A program made the translations under genes and the position numbers. From Pelargonium cotyledonis (Eukaryota > Streptophyta > Magnoliopsida > Geraniales > Geraniaceae): DNA of 20,317 nucleotides. The DNA is taken from the NCBI GenBank assembly GCA_036897625.1, contig JAYMTA010001371.1, forward strand, positions 1-20,317, given 5' to 3'. Of the stretch, positions 1 through 10,800 are shown one piece after another. Below the pieces are notes generated by a model. The model ran no database searches. It was not told where the DNA came from and worked only from the letters and a program-made list of their open reading frames with translations. Every line of letters begins with the position of its first letter. The stretch's first letter is position 1.

Positions 1-841
1 GGATCCGACGATCGAGCTTGGTCTGATTCCGGCCAAACGGATAAACAGTATGGAACCATGGCGGTCCGATTTATGAATATGATGTATTGGACTGAGAAGC
101 AAACTCTGAAAAATTCCCAAAATGAATCCAAGAGACTAAATGGCGAATGAGCGGAAAGATTGACACCGGCTGCAGATGATTCCCGACGAAGATGGTGGTC
201 ACGGCTGAGAGCGTCTGCTCTTGGTGGCGCATGCGCTGAAGGAAGCGGATGGGGCTGATGGCTAAACTTCAACAACTTGCGGCTGTGTTCCGGCGATGAA
301 GGGACGATAGGGAGGCTGTGAGCATCGGCGAAACCAACGGTGAATCTGGTCCATGATGGAGAGCAGCTCGGAAGCACTCATAGGATGTAGATGAGAGCGC
401 GAGCGCCGGCAGAGAGGCTACTGGAGATGGTGGTGATGGAGTTGTGAGGTGACCGGTGTGATAGGGAAGATTTTTCTGAGTTTTTTTTGCAAGTTTTAGC
501 CATGGTTCGTGTGGACTAGTTGGCTGTATCTTAGTGCTAAGTTCCTGGAGACTATCAGCTCCATTGGATGTTAGCGTTGTTGGAAATTTGTGAACTAAAA
601 TCATGACAAGCACTTGTGAATTTTGCTCGAAATTTCTTTCCTCACTTTCCACATGTCACTATAAAGCATGCACAATTGTTTCGAACTAATCCAATATATA
701 ATGGGTTCAATAATCCATTATACAATGTGTTCCATATCTTTCGTATTTACGAACTTTTAAAAAAAGTATTTTTGCGACACTTGAGTTAACTTTACATTAT
801 CACACAATTTACGGAAAAAACTAATATTACATGAGATTACA
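1..841. other. Intergenic 5' end of window; GC-richer stretch, no identified gene
   Basis: Bases 1-480 are richer in GC than the rest, and the remainder of the stretch is AT-rich. The minus strand is open for 127 codons from 652 to 269 (begins MESEERNFEQ, Ser/Pro/Leu-rich), but I recognise no domain, and an overlapping minus frame (MSASELLSIMDQIHRW) looks no worse. The plus strand at 57-149 has only a 30-codon frame. This could be the edge of a neighbouring gene, an expressed leader or an old mobile element. I see nothing that decides. Confidence 0.3.
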
Positions 842-1553
842 AACAATTTTCGACATGGATGAAAATACTCAAATAGTAGCAACAAATCGCAAAACGAGCA
901 ATCAAATCCTTAAGTTAGACAAACACTTTAAGTTGATTCATAACAAAGGTGAAAAGTACAGGGAGAGTATAGCTTTTCTATATCATATTCAGTGAGGTAG
1001 CAGGCAATAAACACACAGAAGAAAGAGTCCATTACCTTATACAGTGTACTTTTAATAAGAAACACCAATCCATGACTTCAATGGTAGCAATATGCACAAT
1101 CTTTCCTTGAGCTCAATCGATAGATTGCCAAGACTATTCATTCTTGCCACAGCAACATATTACATATGTACCTTCTAAACTCCATTCAACTATGGCAACA
1201 GATAGTCCAAAATAATTAAGCATGAAAGAGAATACAAATGATAGAAAATCTAAAACAAGATAAATCTAACCAGATAAGACACAGAGCAATCACAATTCAA
1301 AATCAATGAATCAGACAAAGCCTTTCCACACTATGATGAAATTTCTCATGGCCCATGCAAGCCAGGTCAGAGGTGCTAGTTTATAATATTTACCCGAGAC
1401 AAGCAAGATTCTTTAAGAAGAATATTAAATAGATCAATAGTTCCTTCCAGAGAACTAGACATCCCGTTCTAACAATACTAATAGCTAAAGATTGAATTAT
1501 GAGCAATCCAACTACTGTTTACAATAATATCAGCAGTGAGCAACTCCTTAAAA
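842..1553 (-). repeat. Diverged direct copy of NUP214 exon 4 and its flanking introns
   Basis: This block aligns by eye, in the same orientation, to about 16033-16738 in the NUP214 gene. Shared runs include CATGGATGAAAA, GTTGATTCATAACAAAGGTG, GAGAACTAGACATCCC and TAGCTAAAGATTGAATTA (all plus strand). Homology covers part of intron 4, the whole of exon 4 and part of intron 3, so the copy arose from DNA, not from spliced RNA. Small indels are scattered throughout. Block ends are approximate; on the right the two sequences diverge after a CTCCTTAA / CTCTTTAA match. No exon 3 or exon 5 copy is visible beside it. Confidence 0.9.
1036..1189 (-). pseudogene. Broken copy of NUP214 exon 4
   Basis: The 154-bp copy corresponds to the 147-bp functional exon 4 (16368-16222). 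Both splice dinucleotides survive: the acceptor reads TTGCCATAG before TTGAATGG, and the donor reads AAG then GTAATGG. A 7-bp insertion after ACATAT (an apparent local duplication of TATGTAA type) shifts the frame and leads at once to a TAG. Even without the shift, the codon matching GAA in SYENY has become TAA (SY then stop). I count about 19 substitutions over the 147 alignable bases. It cannot substitute for exon 4. Confidence 0.88.
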
Positions 1554-1899
1554 ATAGAGAGACAAGAAACCACCATTACCGTTAATATACTTCTCTTGGA
1601 ATGTCGTGCTGTAAGCATATATAGAGAACCTCAATAAGCACCCACCTAGTTTCCATCGGCTCCAATTCATGGGATCATATATGGAGAAAGAGGTCTATCA
1701 AGTTAAACACTTAGGCAGAGAAGATAAGAAAATATCCATATGACTCGAACCAAATCAATAAGCTGTACATATCAACTACTGAAATTGTATCAATATTATC
1801 AATACATTGCAAAGGTTTACAAAATTTTCATTACTTGTATATCATTCCATCACCTTAATTGGGATTTACCACTTGAACAAACCAAATTTCATTCCATCA
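1554..1899. other. NUP214 3' flank, presumed 3' UTR and terminator region
   Basis: This lies directly after the TAA stop in the direction of transcription. The minus strand is AT-rich, as plant 3' UTRs are. I see no clean AATAAA on the minus strand close to the stop, which is common in plant genes, so the poly(A) site cannot be placed. No other gene is visible. Confidence 0.4.
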
Positions 1900-4800
1900 T
1901 TATTTTCTAATCTGTGTGAACAGCTCAGGAGGCTTTGCTGTTCCACTGGAGCCAAAAGCCGAGAAGCCACCACTACCCTGGTTGCTGCCAAAAGACCCAA
2001 ATCCACCACCTGTAGGTCAAAATGCAGCATAGTGAGATGACATTGTAGTTGCAATTGACAATCTTAAACTAAAATCTAGGGAAAAAAAAAAAGATATTTT
2101 AGCAATAACCTTACCTGAAGCCACATTACCGAACCCACTACCACCTGAAGCCATACCACCAAATCCACCAGCGCCTCCTGAAGCCACACCACCAAACCCG
2201 CTACCACCTGAAGCTATACCACCAAACCCACCAGCACCTGACGCCAAACTAGCAAATCCACCTCCAGTAGCAGCATTTGAAAAACCACCAACGCTACTAG
2301 TGCTTGTAAAGACGCCACTACCAAGGCCACCAGCAGATGCAAAACCTGTTCCTGGAAGACCAGCACCAAGCTGCCTAGACTGACCAAAAGTACCAAGAAC
2401 TGATCCCAATGCTTGCTGTCCCTGAATTTGAGAAGGCTGGCCAAATCCCCCTTGAGTGGGAGCTGGAGCAGCTGTTCCAGAACCAAAGCTGCCAGAAAAT
2501 AAACCTGGATTTGGTTGCTGAGATGGTTGGGAAGGTTGTGTGGGTTGGAAGTTAAAAGATGCCGGGCGAAACAATTCGCCAGTAGGAACTGCCATGGAAA
2601 ATGGAGAGCTAACTGGATTTGTTGCCATGTTACCAAATGAGCCCCCAAAAGGATTGGGTTTGGAAGTTGTTGGGTTAGGAGATGAGCCCATCCCAAACCC
2701 ACCAAGACTTCCTAAGCTAAGTGCAGTTGTGAGACTTGTCTCAGGAGCCTCCTCCTCCATGTCATCCTCCTGAGTAACAGCAACATCCGAACTTTCATTC
2801 TTTCCACTAGCAGTACTGCCAGAAGTAGAGGGTGCTACTGGTAGACTTACAGCAAATGTCAGTTCTGGTTGAGTGCTCAAAGGTGCATTTGGAGTAGAAC
2901 TTGTCTCATTAAAACTGAACTGGCTACCAGACACAACTCCAGTAGAAGTTTTAGTTGCATCTGGAGCAGAACTTGTCTTGTTAAAACTGAATTGACTTCC
3001 AGACGCCACTGCAGACGTTTCTGTTAAATTAGGACCAGAACTCACCTTGTTAAAATTGTATTGGGTCCCAGACACTTCTGTAGAAATTACAGTTGCAGAG
3101 GCAGATGGTACAGAAGGTTCAACCTTGAAACCAACTTCATTAGTCAGAGGCTGAGATTGCTGAGGTAGTGCTTGCATAGTAGCTCTATCTATGTTTGAAG
3201 AAGATTTGCCTTGAGGTTGAACATCTGTCTTATTGGAGTTTGGACTGGTAGTAGGTGAGGGAGTGGGTGAATGCAGCTGTTTCTCAGGAGTCTGAAGAGA
3301 GAAGGAAATGGAAGAAACAGCTGAAGAGGGAACAGCTGAAGGCATAGATATGGAGAGAACATTTTTGTTGGTATCCGTAACAGTATTAGAACTAGGCAAA
3401 GATCCACTTGACGGCACTGCAGATGAAGAAGTCAGTGCAGCTGAAGGGAAAGAGATTGATAACAGTGGAGCTGCTGATGATGACACCATTGGGGATGATG
3501 GAGCAGAGACTGATAGTGAGAATGTGGGAGAAGATGATACCTTTTCACCAGATACACTTTTACTTGTACCACCATATGGGAGAGATTTTCCAGACGGGTT
3601 ATGAGATATAGCAAAAGAGGATGTGGGAGAATAAAAAGAGCTGTGAACTTTGCTTGATTCAGAAGTTAACCTTTCTGTAGTTACAGGCTCATGCTGTGCA
3701 TTTCCACTTGTTGAATTTGTAAGCCCAGTTTCTTTTACATTTGAATTCGATAGTTCACTAGACTTCTTTACTGCTGATGACGACTGAATGGGGAGCCTCA
3801 TAGATGTTGGTATTTGCCGCGGATTAGTTTCAGACTGTGGAAGATGACTCTTGCTAATCAAAGTGGAATCAGAAGACTTCTCATTGTGCATTGCCCCACT
3901 GCTTGATCTTTCCAGGGCCATATCTGTAGTTTGTCTCATGTCATGTTGCCCAGTACTAGGTGATGATCTGGGTGCTGATGGCAATAAGAATGATGAAACA
4001 TTCTTTACTTGCATTGAAGGAATTGTCGACCCACTAGACTGAGAAACATTCTTTACTTGCATTGAAGGATATGTCAACCCACTAGACTGAGACTGTCCTG
4101 GAAGCTCACTAGCCCATATAAACAGGGTCGAGCTATCAGATGCCTGTTTTGAGGGAAGTTCCTGTACGCCTGCAGATTAACAAGTCACTACAGGGTACAG
4201 TCATACAGGGAAGTTCGTATGGAAGAGAATGACTCAAAACCAACAGTTTTTAGTTACTTATATAACTGGAAAAAAATGATATAAATATATCATGTCTTCA
4301 GAATCATGGTTCACCTTTGTTTCCAGACGAATACGAGAAGGTCGGAAGGTTTGTCTGATCCACTTGACAAGCAACTGATGATTTTTTCACGGTATGAGGG
4401 CTAAAATGTTTCTTATTCATCAAGGGTGGTTTACTAGAGCTACCCTTCTGATGATCTTCCAGAACCATCCTCTTCACAGTTGTTTTTGGAGGCTCTAAGG
4501 TAGCCAAACTCTGCATTAAGGTGGGAAATACAAATGATAAATCAAACTTTCACATAATTCATACAGAACAAAGATAAAAGAAGTGAAAGAGAGAAATGAA
4601 AGTAGAATGCTCAAATTCAATATGCAAAGCAGCATAAAGACACTGGTTAAAATGAACAGCCATATGATCCAAGTCATAGTCTTTGATGAGTAAAAAGATA
4701 ACTTTATCACCACAATCAATGTATGTCCATAATAAATAACAGGTCCTCCCAAATCCACCTATGACCTAACACATCAACTACCCACTACATTATAATAGTC

Positions 4801-7800
4801 CATCTAACGGCACTGTCGCTCATCTTGGGAAACTTTCTTTGGCTTATACCTGAACAGTTTCCGCTTCAGCTTCAGTATCTCTATGTTGCTATCAGGACTG
4901 TCGGACCAGGCAATGTGTATATGGCATAAGATGCAAACTCCCCATTTCCCATGGCTTGGGGTAGGTCAAGTGTATGGTTTTCATGGCATGGCGTAGATCA
5001 ATTGTATGAGTTGGTGCATATAGATATAGGCAGGTGCACAATAGGAACACCCACTCAAAAGAAACTTGTGTTCAGAAAACCCAACAAATGCTATGTACAA
5101 AACTGAATTGACAAAGAAAACGAGACACTTTGAAACTAAAGTATAACAAATGAAACTGCACAAAAACAGATGATTTAACAGAGATCACATCATTTCCAAT
5201 GTTTTTCACCCAATTCATTTTGGTTGTTATAAAAATTTAGATGATAAAGAAAGAATGTTCAAACAGCAATATCCAAGTAATAACCAGAATAATATAAAGG
5301 GGCAGGCTTTGTCTAATCTAGGGCCAAAACTTCAAATGTCAAAATAACAAAAGCAAAGAGCACAAACAGTGTTTTAAAAAGCGCAAAGCGCACTTGAGGC
5401 GCTTTGAGGCACAAAGGTCCCCTGGGGCTTAAGCGCGGGCTTCATCGAAGTGAAGCGCACACAAAAAAAGTTTCAAAAAAATTAAGTTAACATATATATT
5501 TAAATACTAATGTTAGGTGATAAAAGTATTATAAAATAACACCATAAATCATAATCTTTAAACGTATCAACTCTATTGACCAAAAAACTAAACAAGTTCA
5601 TGGTAAGGTGTAAATCATAAGACAGATCCACTTAAAGTTAAACAACTCTAATTTATAAAAAGAAGAAAAACATGTAAATTTTAGTCATTATGATCATCAT
5701 CATGAAGAGATGTGAAATCATCGTCTGAATTGAAAGTGTTATCTTCCTCATCTCTATAGTATGTACTTTGTTGTTGCTGTCGATATTTTGATATATTTTA
5801 TGTGTAGTTCTTTTGTGTTTTTTGAAAGCAGCAGTAAAGATTGGAAGTTGAAGGGTTTTTAAGTAGGTTTTTTGAGTCTTTATTTACTAAAATAAGGTTC
5901 ATACTAAGTAATATGAGTGTCAAACAAAAAGCCCTAAAAGCACGGGCTTCAGGGGACTTCATTGAAGGGGCCGGACTTTCCATGAAGCGAAGCCCAAAAG
6001 TGGGGCTTCGGGCTTAAGCCCGAAGCGCAGGCTTTACAAAACACTGAGCGCAAATGAACATTTAGCCGGATATATAGCAGATACATTGAACAGGTTTGTC
6101 AGACATGCAAACAACTAACATCGAACGAATTCTGCAAGAAAGTTCTGAGCTAATACATGTTATTGTGTTAAGTACCAATAAGATAATCACATGTTGCCAT
6201 TCCATCAGCAAAGTTGAAAGAATACAAGAAACTCAGTTTAAAATTTACCCGGTCCAATGAATCTCGCCTCCTCCTTGCAGTTTCTGGTTCTTGACTCTTC
6301 ATAACACTAGATTGGTTCCTCCTGAACTGATCTTTAGTGCCGGAAGAACTTGAGGAAAGTAAGAGTTTCTTAACTGAAGGGGTATCACTAACTTTTGTTG
6401 CGTTTGGAGAGCTGAAAGAGGAATCATAGGGGATCCCAATTGTTTCAAATAACTCCTTTTTCACATTCTGTTGTTTCATAGAAGGTGATTCTATACTCAA
6501 CACCACCATTTGTTTTGAGAGGCAATCAGAAAGTTGTTCAGCAGCCACTAATTGGGAACTCATAGTATTATGCAAAGTGTGCAAGGACTGAATGTGTCTA
6601 CAAAGAGTAAACCATGCTTCAGCACATTAGAAATTTACTTAGCCTTTGCTTTTAAAGCTGAACATCAATAAGCTTGCTAATGAGTGAAATACTATTTTCA
6701 ATTCCAAACATATGTTCTTAGAAACATTACATTGTAAGAAGAAATTACGTCCCCCAACCAAACAAAGGAAAAAAATAATTTTCTGCGCTGCTATCCTACT
6801 GTCCTTGTCCATTCTTAGTCTCAATAAGTCTAATGCATACCAAACAGATTTTAATAGAATGATACTCCAAGTTAGAGTTTGATGAAAGTGTGACCGACTC
6901 CATAAATTTCCTAAGTATTAAAAGTTCACTATATGCCCTTGTCCTACCAAACTATGCCTGGGCTGCTAAACAGTGCCTAGTCCTTAGCCACCCGAAAGGC
7001 ATACTAATTATACTAGCTCAATACATGTGTGACTGATTCCTCCTTGCAAGGTGTATCTTAATATCCATAATTCTATCTTCTTTTGTGACAAATGAAAGAG
7101 CGAGAGCAAGGAGAATCAATGACAAGCAGAACAGATTATCTCATATGCACTACAAGTGACGGTGAACAGTCTACGTCTATCATACCTCGAAGGCCCAAAT
7201 CTACTTTGAGAAACTCTTCTACTTCCCTGACCTCCACCATTTTCACCAAATTTATTGAGTTCAAGTGTATTAAAATGCCTCTCAAGTTCAATCAGCTGAT
7301 TAGTCAAATCCTGGAACAGGCAACAATGTAAGACTGCATAAATTTCTCAGTTGGATAAACTTACGAATAGAGAAAAGTTACCTGATTTAACTTTAATATA
7401 TGTCGCTGCTTGAGCTCTAGCCCAGAATTCAACTTCTGGCGATTCCAAAGGTCCCAGTAATGGGTATCAGTAGCTTGCTTAACAATCCCTTCCATGTATA
7501 TTTTCCTTGCCAAAACTGAAAACCAAATTTAACAAAGCTGCGTCAAAAATTAAAAAGCTTAAAAGGTTGTAGTCATCAGATCAGATACAGTCAGCAAACA
7601 ATACAGGGATTGAGCAACCGTAACGAAATGTAAAACATACATTACACTAGTCAATAAAGTCAAATAAACTAAGGCTAATCAATAGTAGTTTTGCGAAGTC
7701 ATCAAACCTTTGCAAACTGGAATTATGATGTTCGCACCTTTCAGTATTTACACATGAATATCTAGAGATGCATGTGTTCTGGCATCTTTTACCACATCAA

Positions 7801-10800
7801 GTTCTAATACACTATTATATATTAGATTACTTATTGGGCTAAGGTGCATTGCATTAGGTCCACTATTCAATCAAAACAAATAAATTTATATAAGTTGGCA
7901 AAAATTCACCCAAGATTTGTAGTAAAACAGGTTTTTAATTGAAAAATATGAATCCCTTAGATTTCTCAGTAAATTATATGAATAGGAAAAGTTCTACAAC
8001 ATCCAACAAATGTTAAGCCATGACGTCATACTTGTATCATTTTTTTTTTTTTAAATTGAGCTACACAACAGGGAGTAGCTCTTCCCTTTTAACCCAAAAC
8101 CCCCCCCCACCCGACACAATGGGATTTGAACTCACGACCTCCCATATGGATGTGTGTCTTGACCATTGCGCCATCCCCTAGGGGACATACTTGTATCATT
8201 GATTACCACAATGATTGATCATACAACTACAGCAAATAGTGATCTATAGAATATAAAAAACAACTTGCACGTTGTTTTCATATGGACTGGGTTGAAAGTT
8301 AATACATTGGCTTGCATATAGAACTTGAATTATATGCTTTTATTTATTTACTTTCTCTCCTGAAACTAGGGGCAATCTCATGGTCTCTTCTTTTAAACTT
8401 ATAGATCGAAATGACCATTGGGTAAATAGAAACCTGAATATAAAATACCTTGTATGGTCTTATCAAGAAGATGTTGCATCTCTCCCAGTCCTTTGTCCAT
8501 TATACTCTAGAAGTCAAAATAAACAAATTTAGAGACCAGTGTTCAACACAGCATGAAAGTGCTATCACATGGCTAAAATATAGAAAAGCACTACGACAAA
8601 TAAAGTAAAATAACACGGCTAAACTACATTAAAAAGCATACACCAACTCAAAGACAGCAATGAACTTTTAACAACACTCACTCGATACAACGATCTGTCA
8701 GCTTTTGCAAACCAATGCATAAAGATTTAAGCAAACTTAATTAGAAGCTAAAAGGGGGGAAGTAATTATATGATTATAACGCATAAACAGCCAAATAAAG
8801 TAAAACACAAAAGAGCAAAGAATCAATAGTCTTAAATAACTTTAAAGCTAGCTATCAATTTTCTTTTTAACAAATTAACTAACTCACATTAAAACCAGCA
8901 ATACTCAAACAGGTGATGCAGGCTGGCAGCAGACTTGCTCGTTTTTTCTCTATCTTTAGTGACTTATTGTTCGAAAGAAACAAATAGTGAGCTCAAGGAG
9001 TATAACATACTCATCCATTCAAAAATAGTATTAAGATCAATATTCTTAATTTCCCAAAACCAAAACAACTTGAAGAATTCAGAGTAAGGATAAAAGTTAG
9101 AAAGTTCAAATCCAGAATATATATATATTAAAAGAAATCCAGAATATATTATCATGTGTCAGAAAATAATTACATCAAAATTAGGAGCATTTCACACCTG
9201 AAGTTTTTCTGCCTACAATCATCTTGTCAGGAAAATAACATAGGAAAGGAATGCCTAGATAAGCACTATAAGACAACAACAAAGCCATTTTCATAACAAA
9301 GTTGGAGCAGGCGACATGAATCCTTCAGCAAAACTCTCTGAGATATTCTACTTGTATTTTCCTCCACCCCTCCATCCTATCTGGCTATATCCACCATTAA
9401 GTGAGGCATTATTGTGTTTGCTCTTATAATTTCATGCATACAAATAAGTACCCAAGTGCCAATGTGTTTGCAGATACTACTTTTAAGTCTTACAAACAAA
9501 CTGCATCAACGGCAACAAAATCTAAAAACCAAGACTAAGCTAGGCAGTGACCCACACAAAAGGTGTAATGATGGCACTGTCCCGATAGGAATGAGGACAA
9601 ACAAAGCAGTTGCAATAAATGTGAGAACATTTACTTCTATAACCTCATCCTTTTTTTCTTCTTTCTTTATACTTCCAACAAACCCTGCAATTCCAACTAA
9701 ATCCAAGGATTCCTGATGTCTAGAAAAGAAAAGAAAAAATTGTGCACTACATCACCTTCCACATTCTGCATTTGTTGGAAAGTGTCTGAATGCCCTGCTC
9801 TAAAGCTTGAACTGAACTTTGCTGGGAAACAGTGCACGCATCCCTGAAACCACCTGCTTCTTCTATGCATTCCAAAAGGGTATCAAGTTCTTTTGTCATC
9901 TCCTTAATCTGGAGATATAGAAAGGAAAACAAAAAAGGAGAGAGACAATCAAAACTAAATAGGGAAAGAAGAAATAGAACCATACTTCATTTCTTCCCAA
10001 GATAAATAACAAAAAATAAAAAAGATAAAATAAGAGGTATAAAGACAGCAATACTTCAAGAGAGAAGATTATCATATATATATATATATATAGGTGTGTG
10101 TGTTTTAAGTAGCATACAGGTTGTAAGACAACTGAAGATCAATACCATGATAAAATAAAATGTGCAGTATGAAACAAATTTCAGCACTCAGCTGCAAACG
10201 CAATGTATTACAATCATTTTGAAATACACAATCTTCGAGTTCTAACGTACATGTAAAAACTAACAAGCATTCTACATATATTAGACTCATATACCATAGA
10301 AATCAATTAAATCATAAATCACGCACAATAGAAAGAAAAAAAATATCAATATGATTAAATTCAATGAAAACCAGCATTAGAAAATGAAGACAAATATATG
10401 GAACCGATCATTATAAATGAAAGAGCAGAAATGAGCCTTGTAAGAGAGAGCATAGAGTAGAATTTTACATTGCCAAATTGTTTAGCGAACTTTGGTTCAG
10501 AATTCCTCAACCCCAACAAGGGTGGAGTTTTTAAGTTCTCTTTGGAAGGATAGAGCTTGTGGTTGGAAGACTTTCCGATTGCAGAATTTTCTCGAGGTAA
10601 CAATTGCGAGCTTTGAGTGGAAGTTGGTTTTTCATTGTTCCCAGACCCAGCAAAAGCTCTCTGTCCACTCTGCGCTGATATACCAGAAGTGATTGAAGCA
10701 AAGGGTATAGCTGCATCCCTTAAATGTAAAGGTTTTACAACATTAACTCCAGGACTATTTCCATTTGACCAAGGCTGAGTGGAAGCAACCTGAAAGCTAG

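Larger units (their letters stand above)
1900..4510 (-). other. NUP214: NUP214 exons 15-17: Ser/Thr/Pro-rich tail and FG-repeat domain (residues 1018-1803)
   Basis: Exon 15 (4510-4315) continues the basic element with [20 protein letters not shown]. Exon 16 (4169-2115, 2055 nt) is one open frame, very rich in Ser, Thr, Pro and Ala, with in-frame internal repeats. At residues about 1544-1566 comes an acidic motif, [20 protein letters not shown], closely resembling one in the Arabidopsis homologue as I recall it. From about residue 1573 to the end it becomes a Gly-rich FG domain; I count 13 FG dipeptides in exons 16 and 17, in settings such as [16 protein letters not shown] and GGFGSFGS. Exon 17 (2009-1900) ends ELFTQIRK then TAA. 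FG repeats form the permeable phase of the pore and bind export receptors. Confidence 0.92.
4511..6248 (-). other. NUP214 intron 14, containing a hAT-type element
   Basis: A 1738-bp intron between a GTAAAT donor (after CGG of SLDR) and a TTAATGCAG acceptor. Apart from the transposable element at 5367-6046 it holds two diverged 32-bp tandem units at 4950-4981 and 4982-5013 (both start CATGGC and contain GTAGRTCAA). Short open frames here show no known protein. Confidence 0.75.
6249..9908 (-). other. NUP214: NUP214 exons 10-14: helical coiled-coil region (residues 745-1017)
   Basis: Exons 9908-9756, 8506-8449, 7515-7382, 7310-7186 and 6597-6249 encode residues 745-795, 796-814, 815-859, 860-900 and 901-1017. 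Exon 10 begins [20 protein letters not shown] and runs through [17 protein letters not shown]. Exon 11 is a 58-nt microexon encoding [19 protein letters not shown]. Exon 12 gives [14 protein letters not shown] and [12 protein letters not shown]. Exon 13 gives [20 protein letters not shown]. Exon 14 gives [33 protein letters not shown] and the basic run [12 protein letters not shown]. Heptad-like Leu/Ile spacing supports coiled coil. In the family this part binds NUP88 and the NUP62 group and holds the protein in the pore. It is the best conserved stretch in plants, so these five exons are the most secure. Confidence 0.92.

Noticed and set aside
1..6. GGATCC at the first bases
   Set aside because: A BamHI site at the exact edge probably reflects how the DNA was cloned or cut, not biology.
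269..652. 127-codon open frame on the minus strand, Ser/Pro/Leu-rich
   Set aside because: No recognisable domain; a different minus frame over part of the same DNA is equally open; composition fits a GC-richer non-coding stretch. Left as an unidentified region.
1036..1189. A second working exon 4 or the start of a tandem NUP214 gene
   Set aside because: Frameshift and stop codon in the copy, and no copies of exons 1-3 between 1554 and the stop codon at 1900, where a tandem gene would have them.
2214..2705. 163-codon minus frame overlapping the FG domain in another phase
   Set aside because: Leu/Val-rich shadow of the Gly/Phe-rich reading frame; the true frame matches NUP214 to its C-terminus.
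2540..3604. Plus-strand open frames opposite exon 16 (2540-2773, 3308-3604, 3408-3611)
   Set aside because: They are mirror images of the long Ser-rich coding exon on the other strand, where biased codons leave antisense frames open.
4516..5163. Hydrophobic minus-strand frames suggesting small membrane proteins
   Set aside because: They lie within intron 14; T-rich intron DNA commonly gives runs of Leu, Phe and Ile codons.
8100..8185. Possible functional tRNA gene
   Set aside because: Only the promoter boxes are tRNA-like; there is no full cloverleaf, and the poly(A) tail and target-site duplication show a SINE.
9414..9716. 100-codon plus-strand frame in intron 10
   Set aside because: No domain and no coding-like composition; it is antisense to an AT-rich intron.
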